In this document: one piece after another, positions 56,537 through 64,000 of the stretch
Numbering within the stretch: the first letter of the stretch is position 1
How the letters are laid out: the number at the start of each line of letters is the position of its first letter
DNA from: Hyparrhenia diplandra
Lineage: Eukaryota; Streptophyta; Magnoliopsida; Poales; Poaceae
Length of the DNA stretch: 64,000 nucleotides
Direction of reading: 5' to 3'
Assembly: GCA_015847255.1 (NCBI GenBank)
Contig: JADLZK010009033.1
Coordinates: forward strand, 1-64,000
Notes under the pieces: model-generated
The model's input: the letters and a program-made list of their open reading frames with translations, nothing else
Told to the model about the DNA's origin: nothing
The model's database searches: none
Program-made: the position numbers and the translations under genes

Positions 56537-57191
56537 CACTAACCGTGGTGGTTTTTTTTTATTTACCATGGCAGTTTTTTGCAACCGCCCGATGGAAGGC
56601 CACGATTAATCGATTCGCCTTGATTAACCATGGCGTTTTTAGATCCACCAAAAACCGCCATAAAAAACAAAAAAAGAGAAAAACCCAACCCAAACCCTAA
56701 CGGGCCATGATCCGGGCTCGCGCCACCAAACCTAGATCTCGCTAGGGTTTCGGGAGGTGGATTCACCGCTGGCGCCGCCATGGTTCCCGCGCCGCCCGGG
56801 GAGCTCGCCACCGCCGGGGAGTCACCGCACGCAGCGCCGTGCCTCTACCTCCAGGCGCACGCCCGCCGCCGCCTACCACCGGGATCTGTCGGTTACGCCA
56901 CGCCGCACTCGGATCGCGCCGAGGGAGTAAGGAGGTGAGAGTGAAAACCCTAAGTGTGGTTTATATTCGCAGGGTTATATCGGGCCGAGATTGATCCAGA
57001 TGTGGTATTTGGGCTTTGATTGTGGGCTGCTATTAAACATGACGGTTATTTTACAAAACTACCACTATTATTCGATTTATCGCGGTGGTTTTTATAACTG
57101 TCACGGTTAATCGATCGTGGCAGTTTTTTTTTTTTAAATCGCCACAGTTTAAAAATTAGAAACGCCTTGTAAAATATTTGTTTTAGTAGTG
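56537..57191. mobile_element. Small non-autonomous CACTA element, 0.66 kb
   Basis: It begins CACTAACCGTGGTGG and ends ttgttttagtagtg (reverse CACTACTAAAACAA). Subterminal motifs such as aaccatggc, cgattaatcgat and cgtggcagttt recur in inverted form near both ends around a GC-rich core. Flanking triplets are cta and aca, so the target duplication is not clear. There is no coding capacity. Confidence 0.6.
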
Positions 57192-57444
57192 ACAATTCTT
57201 CAAGAATCAAAGCAAGAGGAGAAGAGGACCGATGCTGAGGAACGACGGATCTGATGCAGAGCATGGGGACGAACAGACGAAGCAGTGTATTTTTAGCAGA
57301 TAACAGGATTTGGTTTACAATAAATATTTGATACCCTCTTATACAGAAGAGCACAACTCGATCTATCACATCGGCTCTTGCCAGCTTAGCTGTTGAGCCA
57401 CGCAGGCCAAAGTCACGCGAGTTCACCTTACTGGGCCGGCGGTC

Positions 57445-58721
57445 TCATGGGCTAGACAACCCATGGTGACTTGTCCGCTCCATCATCAGACACACCATCC
57501 TTCCCTCAAAAAAAAAATCAGACACACAATCCAGGCTTGTACGCGGCTCCTGATGATCACCATCCGACAACGCCTGATTGCCATGCTGCTGCTGTACAGC
57601 CGGAGTGCTAACAGAAGCTTCAGTCTCTGGCGGCATCTGAAGCTTGTCTGCCAAAGTCTTGGCCCCTTGAGCGAGAGCACCAGCCAGGCGAAGGTGAGGA
57701 ACTCTCCACCTTCACCCATGCTCTTGGCGTGCACGTAGGCCCTGCACATGCCGGCGGAGTAGCAGAGCATACCCAGCCACACCTTGTAAATGAGCATCCA
57801 GCGTGTAGAATCGTCCCGTATCTCCAACAGCTCTTTTGCGAGCTTGCATGCCTTTACGATGTGGAAATAACCTTCGGTGATGTCTGGATTCGCTTCTCTA
57901 CTGTCTGCTATGCGGTAGATGAGCTCCTTCAATAGGTCTTTGTTGCTCAAGAGGTCTGCTACTGCTCCTCGGTTCATGTTCATCTGGCTGCAGCCATCTG
58001 ATGAAGTACCAGCATTGTTGGACAAGAAGGATTTGACTTCATCCCTGGCTTCTGATATCAGATGCTGCCTGCTGCCGATCAGCAGCATCTCCGGGTTGGA
58101 ATCCAGCAGCTGCGCCATTTAGTTGGATATTGCCTCTGTGACCTTGATGCGCAGTCGTAAACTTGGATCCATCTTTCTTCCTTGTGGATCTGTAACTGGA
58201 CTGATGTGCCACAGGAGGATGCTCCGGTCAAATGAGATGCCCAGGCTACTTTTTATCTCCTCTCCACAGCTCGCCTGCAGCACCTCACTTAGAGCCCAGT
58301 TCTTGGTGGTGGTTGCAGCTGCAGCTGGTGAATCGAAGATCCTGTAACTTGCAAGGTGTCGGTCCTGTGCGTCCACCAGATCCGGAAGCACAGTTGCTAC
58401 AAGTTTCTTATACAGGTCACGATCAGGATGCCGAGGCCTGCAGACGACATATCTCGGACAGCCTCGTCTATAAGGTTGTAGCCGGGCACCGTCTCGCACA
58501 GCACAGGCATCCGTGTCATGGACATGAGCAGGTATACCAGCTGGCGGATGAACACCGCGAGCAAGTCCTGCGCGGCGGTGAGACACAGGACGATGTGCTT
58601 GTCGCTCGTCGCGAAGAGCGTGAAGGCAGCGATGTGCAGCACGGGGGCACGGTGATGGGCCGGGCCAGGCACGGACACGTGCGAGGCCGTGCCGTACAAG
58701 GCCAGTGCCGTGCTTTCTCAT
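57445..58721 (-). pseudogene. DUF4220/DUF594 pseudogene, copy B
   Basis: This is the longest copy. Minus-strand frames give TLFATSDKHIVLCL and VPGYNLIDEAVRDM (DUF4220 end), then YKKLVATVLPDLVDAQDRHL, KNWALSEVLQASCGEEIKSS, FDRSILLWHI, TEAISN, a TAA at 58,119-58,121, then MAQLLDSNPEMLLIGSRQHL, YRIADSREANPDITEGYFHI, KVWLGMLCYSAGMCRAYVHA and GEGGEFLTFAWLV. A frameshift near 57,665 moves the end (ADKLQMPPETEA) to another frame. It lacks the N-terminal membrane region. At least one stop and two frameshifts make it non-functional. Confidence 0.82.
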
Positions 58722-59318
58722 ACCGGGCCCGTGCCAGCTCAGCGGGTTCAGCCCGTTTGGAAATCTTTAATCGTGGTTTCGATCTCGTGAATAAAATAAG
58801 GTAGAAAATAGAGCAGTGGCCGGCCGGCTGCTTGCGGTGCTTTCCCTCCGTGGATTCTATACTCCACTTGAGTCATGAATAGTACCGCAGTAATGCAGCA
58901 ACTGTCATTCGTTTGTAGTTGAAACACATCCTAAAACGTCTTGCATTGTGAGAGACAATGTCCAGCTCCCCTGCATTCGTCATCAGAACATGACACATAA
59001 AACACAGGAAAAATGACAGATACGAATTGTTCGATCTGTCAAATTTGTACCGGCGGGTCATTGTGGAGCGGATAGTGCTGGGGAAGAAATGAACGGGCGC
59101 AAGGAACAGGGAACAGGTGTGAACCATGAAGGAGTAGGTCCGGCAGCACAAAGATAATCCAACGGCTAAAAATTAGACAGAGTTTTTCAAAGAAATCTGC
59201 TGACAGATCAACGATTCAAGCGACTCTGCAAGCATGCCGCTCGGAAGCGAGGCTTTGGAAGCATCGACTGTCGACAAAAGAGCGACAAACTGCAGACACA
59301 TGGTGTGATATTCTTGCC
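58722..59318. other. No gene recognised
   Basis: A diverged intergenic stretch; a 92-codon minus-strand frame at 58,873-59,151 has no recognisable motif. Confidence 0.35.
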
Positions 59319-59459
59319 CAGGCAATGTAAACCCTTTTGTATGCACGCACGTATGTGTGAAAACTATTTGTATTATCCGGCTCTAAGGCCTAATGATCAA
59401 TGAAATCAGGTGGGGGATCCTCTCCCCCCCGTTGACCGATCAAAAAAAAAAAAAAAAAC
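59319..59459 (+). mobile_element. LINE 3' end with poly(A)
   Basis: tgatcaatgaaatcaggtgg, a C-rich tract and a 17-base A run (to about 59,459) form the usual 3' end of grass L1-type LINEs. The 5' limit of the fragment is not visible. Confidence 0.5.
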
Positions 59460-59708
59460 TCCCGAGCATTTCTCCCCGTGCATTATTTGTTAATATAACT
59501 CCCGGTAGCTCAGCTTATTATGCGGCGAAAATTCTACGCTGGCGCAGGGAAAAAAAAAGAAAAGTAGCAGCACACCAGATTAACATATGCATTAGACGAC
59601 AGACAAGGAGACGAGCAGGTATGAGAGAGACGACTACCAAAGTGAACAGTAGCATGCACATACGCACGAGTAATCAAGTCACCATGTGTCCGGCGGCGTC
59701 ATCACTCG

Positions 59709-60244
59709 TCAATCTTCGGAAGCTTGAGTCTCCGGTGGCATCTGAAGCTTGTCGGCCAAAGTCGGGGTCCCATTGAACAAGAGCACCAGCCAGACCAAGG
59801 AGAGGAACTCTCCACCTTCACCTAAGCTCTTTGCATGCAGGTAGCCCCTGCACATGCTAGCCGAGTAGCAGAGCATGCCCAACCACACCCGGTACGTACA
59901 TGAGCTTCCAGCGCGTAGCATCCTCGCGTATCTCCAACAACTCATTTACAAGCTTGCATGCCTTTTTGGCTGAATGGGTGGTGTGGTCGGTCCAACTGGC
60001 CAACAAGCTCTTCATTAACAATTAACCTTGTTCGACAAAAAGGTGATTTCGACTTCATCCCTGGCTTCAGATATCAGATGGTGCCTGCTGCCGGTCAGCA
60101 GCATCTCGGGGTTGGAGTTGAGCAGGCGCGCCATGTAGTTGGATATTGCCTGTGTGCACTTGATGTGTAATGCTGGGTTGTCCATCCGGCTTCCCAGTGG
60201 AACTCCGTCTTCTAATTCTATTTCCTCTCCTTGTAGTTCTTCTC
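59709..60244 (-). pseudogene. DUF4220/DUF594 pseudogene, copy C, cut by a CACTA element
   Basis: From the CACTA border the minus strand reads GEELQGEEIELEDG, MDNPALHIKCTQAISNYMAR, LLNSNPEMLLTGSRHHLISE and ARDEVEITFLSN. After a deletion it resumes YRVWLGMLCYSASMCRGYLH, GEGGEFLSLVWLV and LADKLQMPPETQA. The AISNYM junction is intact here, unlike in copies A and B. Everything upstream would lie beyond the transposon, outside this window. Confidence 0.8.
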
Positions 60245-60264
60245 CACTACACCACAACCTTTAA

Positions 60265-60510
60265 TCGACTTTCAGTCCGTTGCTATATGGGGTACAGCAA
60301 CTTTCAGTCCGTGGCTAAAAGATATAGCAACGGACCACTGCAGATGCTAATGAAGCCGTGGTTAAATATATACAGCCACGGACCCTCTTTTAGCCACGGA
60401 CCGTTCAATGGTAAAACTTTTAGCAACGGACAATCGGGTTAGAGCTTTCAGCAACGGATGATCCATCTCAATATTGAACTTATAGCCACCGACAGTCCAT
60501 CGAGCTCAAC
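60265..60510. repeat. Subterminal repeats of the 60-kb CACTA end
   Basis: About ten copies of a unit with core agc(a/c)acggac or its complement gtccgt(g/t)gct occur in both orientations. Confidence 0.75.
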
Positions 60511-61370
60511 TAAATTGGTACAAAAAAAAAATATATAACCTTATAACATTCCAGACCAATACAATATTGAAATGATTTAGCATTAAATTCACAAATGATC
60601 ACATTAGACATTTTCATTCAATTGTCAAACTCAAGTACATATACATTCATGTCAGTTTAAATCAAACGATCCTAAGACACTTATGGAATCGTCCAAATCA
60701 AACTATCCTAAGACACTTGTGGACTCATCCAAAGTTCACTGGATATAGCAATACATCGTAGGAGTGTCCACTGGTCTTGTGCTGAAGTCCCTTATGGTTG
60801 ATAGACACCTATGCTTTACTGCATGTCATGTATAAAAAAGTGAGTTAAAAAAGAGATTGTAAACTTTACACTCTGTTTGGCGAGAAAAAACAATTTACTA
60901 TTAGGTAAAATAAATCCATCTGTGGGGACTAAAAAAAGAGTAAATTCAATCAGCCTTGACAAAGATATATATAATACAATATAGATGAATCTTAGTAGTT
61001 CTGTATCCATGAAGGCATCAGGTTTAGAGTAATTGCAGTCTAATCGATATGTCACTATTTTTATGGAACTCACATTTAAAATGCATATTGAGTGCTGAAA
61101 TCACGTTCATGCTTGGAAACCATAAGACACCCCATCCCCGTTGAATGCATACATGCATCACAAAATTCACAGCACACAACATTCTTAGTTAATACAGATT
61201 ACTTTATGTGAGGAGCACAACTTTATGTGCAAAAGGCACAACAATGTATAAGTGTGTTTCTTCTTCAAGAGGCACAACATAGTTACTCTCAGATCACCAC
61301 AATCTGGCAGAATGCAAATAATCTATTTTAGTAGGCCATATCATGTGAATGTTCAAACGTATTACTTCAG

Positions 61371-61950
61371 TACAAGATGGTCATCATGGGACCATGAAAC
61401 ATTGAGACTAAGTATGAGTCCCTTTTTTAAATAGCGGGCTAAGCCTCTTAGCGGCAGCCTCTCTAAAAAGCTAAGAAAGGCTATATAGCGCTAATAGCGG
61501 GCTAAGTCATTTAGCTGCTGAGCAAAAACTATGACAAAAATCATGTAATTTTACACATAATAAAGATGAAAACATTATGAAAAGGGCATACATGATGCAT
61601 CAAAGTCCCTGCTAACACATTACACACGAGGATTTGGCGGGGCACCGGTGAGGATGGCTAGAGTTGCTAGGCGATTTGGGCCCGGCATTTAATTGGGCCG
61701 ACCGGCCGACGGAAATGACAGTCCAACTACAAATAGCGGGCTAAACGACCTATGATTTAGTGAAATTAGCGCGCCATTAGCAGCTAATAGCGGCAAATAG
61801 CGTTTAGCGCTAAAATCATCATAGCTTAGCGTTTCTCCTCCAGAAAGGCTAAATAGCGCTATAGCGCCCGCTATAGCGGCTATTTAAAACAGGGGTATGA
61901 GTACAAGATGGTCATCATGGGACCATGAAACATTGAGACTAAGTATGAGT
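61371..61950. repeat. 48-bp tandem duplication split by a MITE
   Basis: The segment acaagatggtcatcatggga through gtatgagt occurs once before the MITE (ending 61,419) and again after it (61,903-61,950). Confidence 0.85.
61420..61894. mobile_element. hAT-type MITE, 475 bp
   Basis: The ends are cccttttttaaatagcgggc and, in reverse, ccctgttttaaatagccgct, with an 8-bp duplication gtatgagt at 61,412-61,419 and 61,895-61,902. The interior is rich in tagcgggcta and tagcgctata motifs. Eight-base duplications are typical of hAT elements. No coding capacity is present. Confidence 0.85.
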
Positions 61951-64000
61951 GATCTCAGGAATGTCTCTATCTTTGCAAACTTTGTGACTACATGACCTAG
62001 TTCAAAATTGCCTAGCATATATAATCAGCATAGAATCATTTCTTCATTCAAAGATGATTGGCAGAGCCTGTAAATCGAACCTCGAAACATGGCATACATG
62101 CTATGCAATTATAGAATCAGTATAAGGTAGGAGTTCCAGTGCACCTCATTTTTTTGTCAACTTTAGCTGGGGAGTTGTTTGTCTGTGGTTTCTAAAACTT
62201 CTCAGAATTGTTGTTGCTTTGATGTTTGTCTACAGGAGCCTTTGCAAATTTTCAAAGTAAATAAACCATCTTCAGTCAAGAGTGAGACATTACAACAAAA
62301 TAACATTTATTCTTTCAGCATGGTGTATTTGAAATTTCAGCCTAACAGTTACAATAAACAAACAAACAAGGTTTTTGTACAAAACATACCCCAATTTTAT
62401 CTTCCATAGTTATATTGGGTTAGAAAGTTCCAAACAAGCTGAACCAAATTTAATAAAGCTAGGCAGTAAACAGTTGATATTGCAACAAGAAACGAATACT
62501 TGTAAACACTTCCTAGCATGGCTTGTCAAATATATATAGTTCAGGCATCTGTTCCCTACATCTTTGACAGAAAAATACATCTGAGCTTTTGAATAGAATT
62601 GGTGCACTAATTTCATAGCTCGATTCAAATATACATACATAGAAAGAAGGTGGAGCTGTTGTTGCTTACTGCATTGCTGTACAGTGATATGATGAAAAAC
62701 AGCAGCTATTGAACTGCACTTTTGAAACCTGTAAATCGAATTTGTGTTGTAAGCCTGCTACTCGCCAAGATGTCAACTGCACTGCTACTCTGAAAATTCA
62801 ATAACCTGCACCCTGAGACAGAGAAGACGGAAAAGCAGTCTGAACTGACTGAAGTCTCAGCTAATTCAAGGGCATGTAAATTCAAGCAAGTATGTTGTCC
62901 TCAGTCCAATCCACACATCTAGCAAATGTAAATTCTACTTGTACTTGTACTTGTAGATCAACAAACTTGATTTGAGCAATGGATCAAGGAGGCAAAGGGA
63001 TAGAACTTTCCTGGTGTTGGCTGACTTGAGTCTGTGCAGCTAGCCTGACATCGCCACCATCCTTGCTGACAGAATAACATGGAGAAGCTATAGGATTGAA
63101 ATGTGTGTACAGATGCTCAACCATCATGTCTCCGGTATAAGAAAGTTGACAAAGCAGGCATTTAGAGTGAAGAAAACATACAAGCTTCCCACACTTCTCT
63201 ATAATTTTTTAGAGTTTCATGTATGCTACAAGTGCCACCACATTACAAGGTTAGAAGATGTGAACAAACTGGGCTACTAATTTCTATCTAAGGAAATCTG
63301 AATGAACATAAACACCAAGGAAATTTCTGAACTCTACTTATACTGTTGTGTAGTATCAAAAAATCTGAGTGAACTCTAGTTACAGTTGTGTAGTATCAAA
63401 AAAAAACCTTCTGATCTTTATATGCAATATAGGAAGCACCTCAAACATTGAAAACAAAAACGACTTTGCAACCACTCAGCAAGATCACGGAAGGGAGGGG
63501 TACGCTTCATTAAGACATAACTTACGAAGCAGAAAAGACTTTGCAACCACTCAGGAAAATATAGTAGCCGAATACAAAATCTTGCTAAGTCATCAGGTTG
63601 TACATCAAGCTTTGTTCTCACAAAATCTAGCTAAGTCGGAATCAAGTTACATGGCCCAATAAAAATTATACTGTAGATAACATGTAAAAAGAAATATGCT
63701 CAATACTATCAGTGGTTGCTAGGGAATGGTACTAAAGGCTAAGGTTATATTCATGAACAACCACGAGTCTGCACTGATTCCCCCTACACATGGGAATAGA
63801 TGGGGTCTAATTCTCATGAGGAAAGTTTAGTAACTGGTGTTTCAAGCATAATTTCTCAGTTTTGTGCTCATCCAATCCGATGCATTATATTGGAGTCATG
63901 TAAAATAACTGACGTAATATTTGAGGTTCTGAACTCCTGGGTATATGCAGCCCTGCACACATCAACCAATTTTGATGGCTTAATGCTTATATGGCTCCAA
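61951..64000. other. AT-rich DNA with no gene recognised
   Basis: No domain or convincing exon was found. Near 63,330-63,400 gttgtgtagtatcaaaaaa is repeated, and gactttgcaaccactcag occurs at about 63,461 and 63,538. It is probably interior of the CACTA element. Confidence 0.35.

Larger units (their letters stand above)
60245..64000. mobile_element. CACTA element, left end; other end outside window
   Basis: CACTACACCACAACCTTTAA starts at 60,245, directly against DUF594 coding sequence, preceded by the triplet ctc. Subterminal repeats cagtccgt(t/g)gct, tagcaacggac and agccacggac fill 60,270-60,500. No matching right end was found before 64,000, so the extent is inferred. The interior is AT-rich with no transposase seen. 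Confidence 0.55.

Overview
This is plant nuclear DNA, almost certainly from a grass (Poaceae) and probably Oryza or a close relative. The evidence is spliced plant-type exons with GT-AG borders, a GC-rich single-exon DC1 zinc-binding gene, a kinase/MSP/WD40 gene and DUF4220/DUF594 genes of grass type, and a dense set of nested retrotransposons, CACTA elements, a Helitron and MITEs. I see no prokaryotic features, rRNA, tRNA or CRISPR array. Species is inferred from family resemblance only.

Layout. 1-5.1 kb: no recognisable gene, small tandem duplications. 5.2-13.4 kb (minus strand): a degraded gene whose exons encode, in order, a protein kinase, an MSP domain and coatomer beta-prime-like WD40 repeats. 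An RTE-type LINE (9,034-12,435) with a 14-bp target duplication sits inside one kinase exon, and several single-base frameshifts are visible. 13.7-16 kb: no gene; a TATA-like segment. 16-29.8 kb: a CACTA-like sequence split by a 3.55-kb solo-LTR-like block (16,257-19,806) and by a 9-kb LTR retrotransposon (20,440-29,484, minus strand) that carries gag-protease and an extra ORF but no reverse transcriptase or integrase.

29.9-53.8 kb: a tandem duplication of a roughly 2.3-kb unit containing a DC1-domain gene. Copy 1 (29,948-40,964) keeps an open gene (40,096-40,731) but has a 7.86-kb insertion full of 45-bp repeats, which itself holds a 2.85-kb Helitron. Copy 2 (41,147-53,793) has a C-terminally frameshifted gene (52,938-53,564) and has received a truncated LINE and a small retroposon, the latter split by a complete 9.75-kb CACTA transposon (42,310-52,060).

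54-60.2 kb: three decayed, same-strand copies of a DUF4220/DUF594 gene, separated by copia and gypsy fragments and a small CACTA. A further CACTA end (60,245) cuts the third copy and appears to run past the window; inside it is a 475-bp hAT-type MITE (61,420-61,894). The only gene that looks intact is DC1 copy 1. Because many insertions carry target duplications or have an empty paralogous site in the window, their nesting order can be read directly from the sequence. That stratigraphy and the kinase-MSP-WD40 architecture are the most interesting content.
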